64,000 nucleotides of DNA, taken from Chryseobacterium sp. LAM-KRS1 (GTDB lineage: Bacteria; Bacteroidota; Bacteroidia; Flavobacteriales; Weeksellaceae). Of this stretch, positions 48,512-57,500 are shown piece after piece. The DNA lies in NCBI RefSeq assembly GCF_013184525.1, contig NZ_JAAOIZ010000004.1:62001-126000 (forward strand). Reading direction: 5' to 3'. Within the stretch, counting starts at the first letter, position 1; the number at the start of each line of letters is the position of its first letter. The position numbers and the translations under genes were made by a program. The notes under the pieces are model-generated. The model was not told where the DNA came from. It saw only the letters and a program-made list of their open reading frames with translations, and did not search any database.

Positions 48512-49225
48512 TTATAAAACTACGTGACCTAGTTTCATTAGTTTGTCGTGGTTGAGGATCTTGATGTTTCTTCCGTCCACTTCTATCAGATCATCCTGTT
48601 TGAATTCGGAGATCAGACGGATAGCACTCTCGGTAGCTGTCCCGATGATATTGGCAATTTCTTCTCTTGTTAAAGAAATTTTGATAAACCCTTCCGGATC
48701 TACTCCTAATTTCTGTTCCAGAAGCAATAAAATTTCAGCCAATCGCTCTCTTACGGTTTTTTGAGCAAGGAAAGTAATCGTGTTTGAAGATTCTCCTAAT
48801 TCATAAGCTATTTTCTGAAGCATTACGAAAGACAATTGAGAATCCACCTCTAAAAGATACATAAATACATCTGCAGGTAGAAAAGTACACTCAATATCAG
48901 TCATTGCTTCAGCTTTAGCCTGAAAATTTTCTCCGCAAAGCAAAGAACGGTAGCCAATAATATCACCTTCTTTGATAAACCTTAAGATCTGATCTTTTCC
49001 AAAGGCTCCGGATTTAGAAAGTTTAGCAGCACCATTTTCTAAAAAATATACTCCCTTTGGAGTTTCTCCATCTTCGAAAATAGTATCGTGTTTCTGAAAT
49101 TTTAATTTCTTTTTTGTGCTAATGTATTTTTCAAAATCTGCGCTTGAAAGTCTTTCCTTAAAAGATTTATCATTAAAAACTCTGGCGAACCTCTCTTCAA
49201 TTGCAATCTGTTGTTCCTGCGACAT
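48512..49225 (-). CDS. Crp/Fnr-family transcriptional regulator
   Basis: 237 residues from ATG 49225 (MSQEQQIAIEERF); earlier ATGs would run into the divergent promoter region. The cyclic-nucleotide-binding-type domain (DTIFEDGETPKGVYFLENGAAKL, GDIIGYRSLLCGE) is followed by a winged helix (SLTREEIANIIGTATESAIRLISEF). It has only one or two scattered cysteines and no N-terminal Cys cluster, so it is not a classical oxygen-sensing iron-sulfur FNR. Divergent from the cbb3 oxidase cluster, it probably regulates it. Confidence 0.93.
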   Translation of the reverse strand: MSQEQQIAIEERFARVFNDKSFKERLSSADFEKYISTKKKLKFQKHDTIFEDGETPKGVYFLENGAAKLSKSGAFGKDQILRFIKEGDIIGYRSLLCGENFQAKAEAMTDIECTFLPADVFMYLLEVDSQLSFVMLQKIAYELGESSNTITFLAQKTVRERLAEILLLLEQKLGVDPEGFIKISLTREEIANIIGTATESAIRLISEFKQDDLIEVDGRNIKILNHDKLMKLGHVVL

Positions 49226-49231
49226 TTTAAT

Positions 49232-49245
49232 ATGACATTTATCAC
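49232..49245. promoter_or_regulatory. Crp/Fnr-type operator-like site, copy 1
   Basis: Reads GTGATAAATGTCAT on the minus strand, containing TGA-N6-TCA. It lies 7 bp upstream of the regulator ATG and about 43 bp ahead of the ccoI -7 element. It matches copy 2 before ccoS at 13 of 14 positions. Confidence 0.55.
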
Positions 49246-49287
49246 AAAAATAGAACATTTTAACTCGATAAACAAAAAAATTTGTTA

Positions 49288-49295
49288 TAATTTTG
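49288..49295 (+). promoter_or_regulatory. ccoI promoter -7 element
   Basis: TAATTTTG matches TAnnTTTG and lies 14 bp before the ccoI ATG, giving a nearly leaderless transcript. No -33 element is seen, suggesting activator dependence. Confidence 0.5.
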
Positions 49296-49309
49296 TACCT
49301 CAATAATTT

Positions 49310-51691
49310 ATGGAGGTGAGCGAGAACTGTTTTCATTGTGGTCAAGGCATAGAAAAAGAACGAATTCTTTTTGATGAAAAAATTTTTTGTTGCAACGGTT
49401 GCAAGTCAGTTTACGAAATTCTGAATACCAACAATCTAAGTAATTTTTATGAACTGAATAAAAGAGCAGGAATTCGTCCGGACGAAAATTCCTCTCAGTT
49501 CGATTATTTGGATACCCCGGAAATTTTTGAAAAAGTCACCGATTTTTCAGAAGGCAATACAAGTCTTGTGACTTTTAAAATACCTGTAATCCACTGCTCA
49601 TCTTGCATCTGGCTTTTGGAAAGCCTTCATACCCTGAACGACGGCATTAAATATTCACAGGTCAATTTTACCAGAAAGACCTTACAGGTTTCTTTCAACC
49701 ATAACGATCTAAAACTAAGCGAACTCGCTAAATTTTTAACCAACCTCGGATACAAACCGGTCATTAGCCTGGAAACGGCAGAGAAAAACGTGGATCATCT
49801 TGATAAGTCCCTTCTTGTTAAACTTGCCATTGCCGGTTTTGCGTTTGGGAATGGAATGTTCCTTGCTTTTCCTGAATATATTGGAGGTGAAGATTATTGG
49901 ATGCAGCACTACAAAGGACTTTTTAGAACATTAATGTTTCTGCTTGCCATTCCTGTAGTTTTCTATTCAGCTTCAGATTATTACAAATCGGCCTGGTATG
50001 GTTTAAAGAACAAGATCGTTAATATTGACGTTCCTATTGTTTTGGGTATTTTCGTTCTTTTCGGAAGAAGTATTTATGAGGTAGCAACAGACTACGGACC
50101 AGGCTATTTCGATACACTTTGTGGGCTATTATTCTTCATGCTGCTAGGAAAAACCTTTCAGAAAAGAACTTATAGCGCTCTTTCATACGACCGTGATTAC
50201 AAATCTTTTTATCCGATTGCAGTTACCAAAGTCGATTTTGATGGAAAGCAGGACAATATCTTACTTTCAGAAGTTAAAGTAGGAGACCGGATTCTGGTTA
50301 GAAACCAGGAAATCATCCCCGTAGATGCTATTCTTATTAACGGGGAAGGAAATATCGATAACAGTTTCATCACTGGTGAAAGTGAAAGCATAAGTAAACA
50401 ACCGGGAGATAAAATTTTTGCCGGTGGAAAACAGATAGGATCTTCTCTTGAACTTGAAGTGATTAAAAATGTGGACCAAAGTTATCTTACTCAACTTTGG
50501 AATAAGGAAGCATTTAAGAAATACGAAACAGGACTTGACACTCTCACCAATAACATCAGCAAGTATTTCACATTTATCATCTTAGGCATAGCTTTAATTT
50601 CAGGAATTTACTGGTCATTCATTGATCTGGAAAAAATGTTCCAGGTGGTATCTGCCATATTGATCATTGCCTGTCCTTGCGCGCTGGCGCTTTCCGCTCC
50701 TTTTACTTTCGGGCATATTATGAGGATTTTAGGGCGGAATAAATTCTATGTGAAGGATACCCTGACCATTGAGAAAATTGCAAAAATCGACACACTTGTA
50801 TTTGATAAAACCGGAACCATTACCCACCGCAAAAAAACAAATATCAAGTATGAAGGTTCAACCATTTCAGAATTCGACTCACTGAATATCAAAACCTTAT
50901 TAAAAAATTCAAATCACCCGCTTTCAAAATCTTTATACGAATTTATTGATATTAATGATGACTACTTCCCTGTTGATAATTTCGTTGAGACCTCCGGGAA
51001 AGGATATGGGGCTACTGTAAGAGGAGCTCATTATAAGATAGGATCTGCAAAATATAATAATCAGGAATCTAAAAATCTTGAAACGGCAGTCTACATCAGT
51101 AAAAACAATGAATTTCTAGGTAAATTCATATTCAAAAATGAATATAGAAGTCGCCTTAAAAACTTATTCAAAACGCTCAACCATTATAAAATCTTCATTT
51201 TAAGCGGAGATAATTCTTCTGAAGAAAATCAGTTAAAGGAAATTATCCCCAACTATCAGGCGATGGCATTTAATCAAAGCCCGGAGGATAAATTAAATTA
51301 CATCAAGCAACTCCAGGATAAAAATTACAAAGTTGCCATGTTGGGAGATGGATTAAATGATGCAGGAGCATTGAAACAAAGCAATGTAGGAATAGCCATT
51401 GCAGATGACACCAATACCTTTACTCCTTCATCTGATGTCATCATGAATGGTGACAAAGTGGTTACCCTTGACAGGTACCTGAACGTTTGCAAAGGCTCAA
51501 TTACTATTGTTAAAATGACATTCATAATAAGCTTTTTATACAATATAGTAGGCTTAAGTTACGCTGTCACAGGCCATATGCATCCGCTATTCGCAGCGAT
51601 AATCATGCCAATAAGCTCAATCACTGTAGTTGCATTCACTACAATTTCAACCTGGATCTTAGGACGGAAATACTTTACCAAAGAGGCGTAG
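49310..51691 (+). CDS. ccoI: Copper-type P1B ATPase for cbb3 oxidase assembly (CcoI/FixI)
   Basis: 793 residues. The N-terminus has a zinc-ribbon-like set (CFHCGQGI and FCCNGCKSVYE), then a heavy-metal domain with HCSSCIW. The membrane part has CPCALALS (Cys455, Cys457) and the phosphorylation site is Asp499 in FDKTGT; HPLSKSL and GDGLNDAGAL follow. The CPC motif and position in the cco cluster indicate copper export to the periplasm for oxidase assembly. It is the first gene of the cluster, divergent from the regulator. Confidence 0.95.
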   Translation: MEVSENCFHCGQGIEKERILFDEKIFCCNGCKSVYEILNTNNLSNFYELNKRAGIRPDENSSQFDYLDTPEIFEKVTDFSEGNTSLVTFKIPVIHCSSCIWLLESLHTLNDGIKYSQVNFTRKTLQVSFNHNDLKLSELAKFLTNLGYKPVISLETAEKNVDHLDKSLLVKLAIAGFAFGNGMFLAFPEYIGGEDYWMQHYKGLFRTLMFLLAIPVVFYSASDYYKSAWYGLKNKIVNIDVPIVLGIFVLFGRSIYEVATDYGPGYFDTLCGLLFFMLLGKTFQKRTYSALSYDRDYKSFYPIAVTKVDFDGKQDNILLSEVKVGDRILVRNQEIIPVDAILINGEGNIDNSFITGESESISKQPGDKIFAGGKQIGSSLELEVIKNVDQSYLTQLWNKEAFKKYETGLDTLTNNISKYFTFIILGIALISGIYWSFIDLEKMFQVVSAILIIACPCALALSAPFTFGHIMRILGRNKFYVKDTLTIEKIAKIDTLVFDKTGTITHRKKTNIKYEGSTISEFDSLNIKTLLKNSNHPLSKSLYEFIDINDDYFPVDNFVETSGKGYGATVRGAHYKIGSAKYNNQESKNLETAVYISKNNEFLGKFIFKNEYRSRLKNLFKTLNHYKIFILSGDNSSEENQLKEIIPNYQAMAFNQSPEDKLNYIKQLQDKNYKVAMLGDGLNDAGALKQSNVGIAIADDTNTFTPSSDVIMNGDKVVTLDRYLNVCKGSITIVKMTFIISFLYNIVGLSYAVTGHMHPLFAAIIMPISSITVVAFTTISTWILGRKYFTKEA

Positions 51692-51737
51692 AAGCCCTTA
51701 TTTAGACTGATTTTAAATTAGCAAGAATCGGTATTTC

Positions 51738-51751
51738 GTGATGAATGTCAT
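51738..51751 (+). promoter_or_regulatory. Crp/Fnr-type operator-like site, copy 2
   Basis: GTGATGAATGTCAT, containing TGA-N6-TCA, lies 10 bp before a TAAATTTG -7 element (51762-51769), where the -33 element would be. The absence of a TTG -33 and this placement suggest activation of the ccoS-ccoNOQP unit. Confidence 0.6.
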
Positions 51752-51761
51752 TATTTTTCAC

Positions 51762-51769
51762 TAAATTTG
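51762..51769 (+). promoter_or_regulatory. ccoS-ccoNOQP promoter -7 element
   Basis: TAAATTTG in the 109-bp gap between ccoI and ccoS, 31 bp before the ccoS ATG. Confidence 0.55.
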
Positions 51770-51800
51770 AACCCCGAAAATAGGTTAATTTTGTTGTCTG

Positions 51801-52025
51801 ATGGATATTCTATATTTAATGATCCTATGCAGTGTTTCTTTAGCTGCAATTTTCTTGGTCGTTTTTATAGTTAACGCCCGAAAAGGACAGTTTGAGGATG
51901 ATGAATCTCCTGCTGTACGAATTCTTTTTGACTCCGGTGAAATAAAGGAGAAAGAGAAAGATGGCAACAAAACAGACGAGAAAGAAAAAGGAGAAAATAA
52001 TAAAATTGAAGAAAAAAGTGAATAG
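51801..52025 (+). CDS. ccoS: cbb3 oxidase assembly protein CcoS
   Basis: 74 residues. One N-terminal helix (ILYLMILCSVSLAAIFLVVFI) is followed by NARKGQFEDDESPAVRILFD, the conserved CcoS motif region, and an acidic/basic tail rich in Glu and Lys. Needed for cofactor insertion into the oxidase in model organisms. It is 5 bp before ccoNO. Confidence 0.9.
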   Translation: MDILYLMILCSVSLAAIFLVVFIVNARKGQFEDDESPAVRILFDSGEIKEKEKDGNKTDEKEKGENNKIEEKSE

Positions 52026-52030
52026 TTGAT

Positions 52031-54292
52031 ATGGAGACACAAAAGTTTAGTTATGACAACAGTATTGTTCGGGCATTTCTTTATGCGACCATAGTTTTTG
52101 GGCTTATAGGGTTTTTGTTCGGGCTTACAGCAGCCTTAATGCTTTTCTACCCTGAACTTCCTGAATTTTTATTTGGTACAGATGATACTACCATTCAGAG
52201 TTTGAAGAGTGGTAATATCCAAGGGCTAATTAATACTCATGGTGCATTTGGTTTTGGTAGAATCAGAATGTTGCACACCAACACGGTAATCTTTGCATTC
52301 GTTTGTAATATCGTTTATACCGGTATTTATTACTCATTACAGAGATTATTAAAAACAAGAATGTATAGCGATACATTATCTTGGTTACATTTCTGGACTT
52401 GGCAGTTTATGATTGTTGCTACGTTCATTACATTCTTTATGGGGATCAACACCTCTAAAGAATATGCTGAGCACGAATGGCCAATCGATATATTAATTGC
52501 TTTCTCATGGATCATTTTCGGTATCAACATGTTCTTAACTATTGCTAAGAGAAGGGTAAGACACCTTTATGTAGCTATCTGGTTCTACATTGGTACCTGG
52601 ATCGCAGTAGCAATGCTTCACATCTTTAATAACTTAGAAGTTCCGTTATCTTTCACAGGATGGAAATCATATTCAGCATATGCAGGGGTAAAAGATGCTA
52701 TCGTACAATGGTGGTATGGTCACAATGCAGTAGCATTCGTATTAACAACTCCGGTTTTAGGTTTGATGTATTACTTCTTGCCAAAAGCGGCAGACAGACC
52801 GGTTTTCTCATATAAACTGTCTATTATCCACTTCTGGTCATTAATTTTCGTATATATCTGGGCTGGTCCTCACCACCTTCAGTATACTGCACTTCCTGCA
52901 TGGGCACAGGCAGTAGGAACAGGGTTCTCTATTATGCTTATCGCTCCATCATGGGGAGGAATGCTTAATGGTCTTCTTACCTTAAGAGGAGCATGGGATA
53001 AAGTAAGAGAAAATCCTATCCTTAAATTCTTCGTGGTGGCTGTTACATGTTATGGTATGGCAACTTTTGAAGGACCGCTTTTAGCAACTAAAAATATCAA
53101 CAAGATCGGTCACTTTACAGACTGGGTAATCGGACACGTACATTTAGGTGCACTGGGATGGAATGGTTTCATGGCATTCGGTGTAATCTATTATCTTGTA
53201 CCTATCTTGTGGAGAACAAAATTATGGTCTGTAAAACTAGCTAACTGGCATTTCTGGTTAGGGACTTTAGGAATTATTTTCTATGCAGTACCAATGTATA
53301 TTTCAGGATTTACTCAAGGTTTGATGTGGAAACAGTTCAATCCGGACGGAACACTATTGTGGAAAAACTGGTTGGATACTGTAACAGCTATTATCCCTTA
53401 TTTTAAAATGAGATTCTTAGGAGGATTCTTCTACATTTCAGGAGCTATTTTAATGATCGTAAACGTTGTTGCAACGGTAAGAAAAGGATCATTCCAGAAA
53501 GAAGTTCCTGCAGAAGCTCCTGCTTTAGCAAACATCAGCAAAAACAGAAAAGAAGGAGAAGGAACTCACCTATGGTTAGAAAGAACTCCTGTATTATTAG
53601 GTATTTTATCTTTCATCACTATTTCTATCGGTAGTTCAGTTGAAATTATACCTACTCTATCACTTAAGAAAAGTGTACCTACCATTTCAGCAGTGAAGCC
53701 TTATTCTCCGTTGGAACTTGAAGGTAGAGATATTTATATCCGTGAAGGTTGTAACGCTTGTCACTCTCAGATGGTAAGACCATTCCGAGATGAGATCGTA
53801 AGATTTAACGGTAAAAACGGACAATATTCAAAAGCGGGTGAGTTTGTTTATGACAGACCATTCTTGTGGGGTTCAAAAAGAACGGGACCGGATTTACATA
53901 GAGAAGGAGGGAAAAACCCTAGTTCTTGGCACTATAAGCACATGTATAACCCAAGATCGACATCAGCGGGTTCTATCATGCCTCGTTACCCTTGGTTAAT
54001 CGCTACGAACTTAGACAGATCTAAAATGGTTGATAAAATGTTACTGATGAAAAATACTTTTGACGTACCATATACAAAGCCTCAGATAGATTCTGCAAAC
54101 AAGTGGGCAGATAACCAGGCAGCGAAGATTGTAAAAGATATTTTCTCTGAAGCAAATGACCTGAAAGAGGCTTATGCGAAGAGACCTAAAGGTGAGCTAG
54201 AGAAAAAAGAGGTTGTAGCCCTTATCTCTTATCTTCAAAGATTAGGTACTGATATCAAAACAACAGAAATAAAAACAGCAAGTAATAACTAA
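52031..54292 (+). CDS. ccoNO: cbb3 cytochrome oxidase fused subunits I and II (CcoN-CcoO)
   Basis: 753 residues combining the haem-copper catalytic subunit (twelve or so transmembrane helices; histidines in HTNTVIFAF, GHNAVAF, GPHHLQYT, GHVHLGALGW) with CcoO. The fusion joint is near residue 520 and the CcoO haem motif is CNACH at 574-578. It reduces oxygen at the periplasmic face with high affinity. Fusion of N and O is typical of Bacteroidetes, where other bacteria have separate genes. Confidence 0.97.
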   Translation: METQKFSYDNSIVRAFLYATIVFGLIGFLFGLTAALMLFYPELPEFLFGTDDTTIQSLKSGNIQGLINTHGAFGFGRIRMLHTNTVIFAFVCNIVYTGIYYSLQRLLKTRMYSDTLSWLHFWTWQFMIVATFITFFMGINTSKEYAEHEWPIDILIAFSWIIFGINMFLTIAKRRVRHLYVAIWFYIGTWIAVAMLHIFNNLEVPLSFTGWKSYSAYAGVKDAIVQWWYGHNAVAFVLTTPVLGLMYYFLPKAADRPVFSYKLSIIHFWSLIFVYIWAGPHHLQYTALPAWAQAVGTGFSIMLIAPSWGGMLNGLLTLRGAWDKVRENPILKFFVVAVTCYGMATFEGPLLATKNINKIGHFTDWVIGHVHLGALGWNGFMAFGVIYYLVPILWRTKLWSVKLANWHFWLGTLGIIFYAVPMYISGFTQGLMWKQFNPDGTLLWKNWLDTVTAIIPYFKMRFLGGFFYISGAILMIVNVVATVRKGSFQKEVPAEAPALANISKNRKEGEGTHLWLERTPVLLGILSFITISIGSSVEIIPTLSLKKSVPTISAVKPYSPLELEGRDIYIREGCNACHSQMVRPFRDEIVRFNGKNGQYSKAGEFVYDRPFLWGSKRTGPDLHREGGKNPSSWHYKHMYNPRSTSAGSIMPRYPWLIATNLDRSKMVDKMLLMKNTFDVPYTKPQIDSANKWADNQAAKIVKDIFSEANDLKEAYAKRPKGELEKKEVVALISYLQRLGTDIKTTEIKTASNN

Positions 54293-54308
54293 AAAATATT
54301 AAAGCTCA

Positions 54309-54506
54309 ATGATTCCTCAGAACTTTAAAGATATATTATCCAATACAGAAAACGCTGGTTTTTACCAGACGCTGGCTCTGATTTTCTTTATGCTGTTCTT
54401 CGTAGCTTTGGTAATATATGTTTTTAGCAGACCTAAAAAATATTACAAGGAAGAAGAAGAGGCTCCTCTGCAGGATGACGAAGACGACTTTAATTTAAAA
54501 AATTAA
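54309..54506 (+). CDS. ccoQ: CcoQ-like small subunit
   Basis: 65 residues. One helix (TLALIFFMLFFVALVIYVF) is followed by SRPKKYYKEEEEAPLQDDED, an acidic tail. Position between ccoNO and ccoP matches CcoQ, which stabilises the oxidase. Sequence alone is too short to be certain. Confidence 0.85.
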   Translation: MIPQNFKDILSNTENAGFYQTLALIFFMLFFVALVIYVFSRPKKYYKEEEEAPLQDDEDDFNLKN

Positions 54507-54515
54507 AAATTTATT

Positions 54516-55397
54516 ATGAAACAAAGAACACCGGTTGTTGTAAACATTTTAATAATAATTGGACTTTTAATAGTTTTTTATTATTTATTTGTACAAAGCT
54601 ACTCGTTTCTAGCTTCACCATACTTCTGGGGAACTGTTGTGATAAGTGCTATCTTAGCTTATATTCATAGCGCCATTGGAGACCTGATTGAAAATAATAG
54701 ATTCAAAAAATTGTCTCCTGAAGAAAAAGCAGCTTACCTTGCTGAGAAAAAGATTCCTTTCTTAAGAAGAATGTATGACAGTGCATTCAAAAAGCAATCT
54801 GTTACAGAGGAAAAAGACATCCTTATCGACCATGGCTTCGATGGAATTATGGAGCTCGATAATCAATTACCAAAATGGTGGGTAGGTTTATTTTATTTTG
54901 GGACTGCTTTTTGTATTGTATATATATGTGCATACTCTTTTACAGACTTCGCTCATCCATTAAGCGAATATGAAAAAGAATATAAAGAGCAAATCGCAAG
55001 TATTGCAGAGTACGAAAAATCTCAGCCTCCTGTAACCATTGAAACAGCGAAATATTCGGCTGATAATATTGCAGATGGTAAAGAGCTTTTCAAAACAAAC
55101 TGTGCATCTTGCCACGGAGAAGACGGAAGAGGAGGTATTGGTCCGAACTTAACGGATAATTACTGGATCAACCAACCAGAGAAGACTTTATTTAAAAATG
55201 TTTTCCATATGGACTGGAATGGTTCTCCTACGAACCCTGCCATGAGACCGTTTGGTAAAAATGGTGAGGTTTCAGGTGCCGAAATTGAGAAAATTGCAGC
55301 TTTTGTATATCACATCAATCAGGAACAACCACCAATTACACCGGCTCAAGGTGGAGCAGCTCCTCAGGGAACAGAAGCTCATTGGGAAAAAGAATAA
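54516..55397 (+). CDS. ccoP: cbb3 oxidase subunit III (CcoP) with one haem-c motif
   Basis: 293 residues. There are two N-terminal helices (VVNILIIIGLLIVFYYLF and a second from about residue 30), a third near residue 125, and a cytochrome c domain with CASCH at 196-200 and a Met ligand candidate in NPAMRPFG. Only one CxxCH is visible, whereas proteobacterial CcoP carries two. Donates electrons to the catalytic subunit. Confidence 0.93.
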   Translation: MKQRTPVVVNILIIIGLLIVFYYLFVQSYSFLASPYFWGTVVISAILAYIHSAIGDLIENNRFKKLSPEEKAAYLAEKKIPFLRRMYDSAFKKQSVTEEKDILIDHGFDGIMELDNQLPKWWVGLFYFGTAFCIVYICAYSFTDFAHPLSEYEKEYKEQIASIAEYEKSQPPVTIETAKYSADNIADGKELFKTNCASCHGEDGRGGIGPNLTDNYWINQPEKTLFKNVFHMDWNGSPTNPAMRPFGKNGEVSGAEIEKIAAFVYHINQEQPPITPAQGGAAPQGTEAHWEKE

Positions 55398-55419
55398 TTT
55401 AAAGAAAATTAAAACATAT

Positions 55420-55478
55420 GAAAAGCATAATTTGTTATTAGAAAAAAAAATAGTAACCAATTATGCTTTTCTTTTTTT
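55420..55478 (+). terminator. Strong hairpin terminator between ccoP and ccoG
   Basis: A 21-bp stem (55420-55440 with 55451-55471) with one mismatch and one wobble, a 10-nt A-rich loop, and a run of seven T. It separates ccoNOQP from ccoG within one collinear cluster. Confidence 0.9.
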
Positions 55479-55492
55479 AAATACACTACAAA

Positions 55493-56947
55493 ATGTCAGA
55501 CATAGAAGAAATAGAAGTACGCGGCGGACAGGGACAGGTTCTGGACCCTGAGACTTACAGGGATTCTATAGGGACTATGGAGCAATCCGGAAAAAGAAAA
55601 TGGGTGTTCCCAAGAAAACCTAAAGGCAAATACACCAACTATAGGAACATTGTAAGTTATACTTTATTGGTTATATACTTTGCTGTTCCATTCTTAAAAA
55701 TTAATGGTAACCCTTTCCTTTTATTCAATGTTATCGATAGGGAGTTCTTTATTTTCGGACAGCCTTTCTATCCTCAGGACTTTTTTATCCTTACTTTGGG
55801 TGCTATAGCATCTTTGATATTCATTATTATTTTTACGATTGCATTCGGAAGAATTTTCTGCGGGTGGATATGCCCTCAGACAATTTTTATGGAATCGATA
55901 TTTCGTAAAATAGAATTCCTTATCGAAGGTGACAGAAACAAACAGATGAAGCTGGACAGACAGCCATGGGATAGCGAAAAGATCTGGAAAAGAAGTTTAA
56001 AGTGGTTTGTATACATTGTAATATCATTGATCATTACCCACTTTATGTTTATGTATATCGTGGGATATAAAGAAGTCTTCAGAATTGTTTCTGAAGGTCC
56101 TTTTGCCAATCCAACCAATTTCATCGTAATGATTCTTCTAACGGCAGCATTTTACTTTGTGTTTGCTTGGTTCAGGGAGCAGGTATGTACACTAGTTTGC
56201 CCATATGGAAGACTACAAGGTGTATTAATTGATAAAGATACCATCAATGTATTCTACGATTTCAAACGAGGAGAAAACAGGTCAAAATGGAGAAAGGGCG
56301 AGGATAGAAAAGCTGCGGGAAAAGGAGATTGTATAGATTGCCATCAATGTGTCGTAGTTTGTCCTACAGGAATTGATATCAGAGATGGGCAACAGTTGGA
56401 ATGTGTGAACTGTACCGCTTGTATTGATGCCTGTGATGAAGTGATGGAGAAAGTAGGTCTTCCGAAAGGATTGATCCGCTACGCATCTGAAAATGAGATT
56501 GAAAATCAAACACCATTCAAATTTACGGGAAGGATGAAAGGATTTGCCGTTGTTCTCGTACTGCTTGTTGGATTCCTCGGCTACCTTCTGTACAACCGCG
56601 GAGAAATGGAGGCTAAATTCATTAAACCTGCAGGAAGTACATTCTTTGTAAGGGATGGTAAGATTACCAATACATATAATTACACTTTTTTAAATAAGAC
56701 AAACGACAAGAAAATTGTAACCATCAAAGTAATAGAACCTGCTAAAGGTGAAATTATCTACAGTGCATCGAGTAAAATTACTGTAGAAAGAGATAAGATA
56801 TCGAAAGGGACAATTAACATAAGCTTTCCTGAAGATGCCATGAAGTTATCTAAGCAAAACATTACAATTGGTGTTTACGATATGAAAGGAAAACTGGTTG
56901 ATTCTTATAAAACTTATTTCGAAGGACCATTTAAATTAGATTTTTAA
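55493..56947 (+). CDS. ccoG: Cytochrome c oxidase accessory protein CcoG
   Basis: 484 residues, a membrane iron-sulfur protein (RdxA/FixG family) proposed to reduce Cu(II) for oxidase assembly. Membrane helices lie in the first 230 residues, with CGWICPQTIFME and CTLVCPYGRLQG Cys pairs; two ferredoxin-like clusters (CIDCHQCVVVCP and CVNCTACIDACD) follow. A further helix and a C-terminal Ig-like FixG domain complete it. Confidence 0.95.
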   Translation: MSDIEEIEVRGGQGQVLDPETYRDSIGTMEQSGKRKWVFPRKPKGKYTNYRNIVSYTLLVIYFAVPFLKINGNPFLLFNVIDREFFIFGQPFYPQDFFILTLGAIASLIFIIIFTIAFGRIFCGWICPQTIFMESIFRKIEFLIEGDRNKQMKLDRQPWDSEKIWKRSLKWFVYIVISLIITHFMFMYIVGYKEVFRIVSEGPFANPTNFIVMILLTAAFYFVFAWFREQVCTLVCPYGRLQGVLIDKDTINVFYDFKRGENRSKWRKGEDRKAAGKGDCIDCHQCVVVCPTGIDIRDGQQLECVNCTACIDACDEVMEKVGLPKGLIRYASENEIENQTPFKFTGRMKGFAVVLVLLVGFLGYLLYNRGEMEAKFIKPAGSTFFVRDGKITNTYNYTFLNKTNDKKIVTIKVIEPAKGEIIYSASSKITVERDKISKGTINISFPEDAMKLSKQNITIGVYDMKGKLVDSYKTYFEGPFKLDF

Positions 56948-56954
56948 TTCTCAG

Positions 56955-57008
56955 AAACCTCCATATTTTCGCATTCATGTAGTCAAATGAAAATGACAGA
57001 GGTTTTTT
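56955..57008 (+). terminator. Hairpin terminator between ccoG and ccoH
   Basis: AAACCTC and GAGGTTT close a long stem with an inner pairing of ATTTT(CG)CATT against AATG(A)AAAT, followed by TTTTTT. It lies 8 bp after the ccoG stop. Confidence 0.7.
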
Positions 57009-57047
57009 AATGATATACTACAAGACAAATAAAAAAATCCGGAAGCA

Positions 57048-57500
57048 ATGAAAAACTTTAGTTGGGGACACGGTGTTGTATTGGCATTAGCTGCATTTAT
57101 TATCTTTATTTTATCTATGTTATTTCTTTTCCCGAACGGGCAGAAAAATTCAGAAATGGTAACTGATAATTATTATGAAGAAGAATTACAATACCAGGAT
57201 GTGATAGATGCTAAAAGGAGAGCAGATGAACTTAAGGAAAAACCTGCTTACACTCAAGATACAAATGGAATTAAAATAGTATTCCCAAAAGATTATAACA
57301 ATTCCAATACTACTGTAAAGTTTGTTTTAAACAGAACAGATGACCAGAATTTAGATATCAAAAGATCTGAACAATTGGATGCAAATCAATCGTTTGTTAT
57401 TCCTTCAAAGGTATTAAAAACCGGAGGTTATACCCTACGATTAATGTGGACAAGAGACAAGGTCAACTACAGAATGGATTATGATGTGATATGGAAATAG
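57048..57500 (+). CDS. ccoH: FixH/CcoH-family cbb3 oxidase assembly protein
   Basis: 150 residues. One N-terminal helix (VLALAAFIIFILSMLFLF) is followed by a periplasmic domain with NYYEEELQYQDVIDAKRRA, the FixH signature, and a beta-rich C-terminus. Its stop overlaps the next gene by 10 bp. FixH takes part in late steps of oxidase assembly, probably copper delivery with CcoI. Confidence 0.92.
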   Translation: MKNFSWGHGVVLALAAFIIFILSMLFLFPNGQKNSEMVTDNYYEEELQYQDVIDAKRRADELKEKPAYTQDTNGIKIVFPKDYNNSNTTVKFVLNRTDDQNLDIKRSEQLDANQSFVIPSKVLKTGGYTLRLMWTRDKVNYRMDYDVIWK

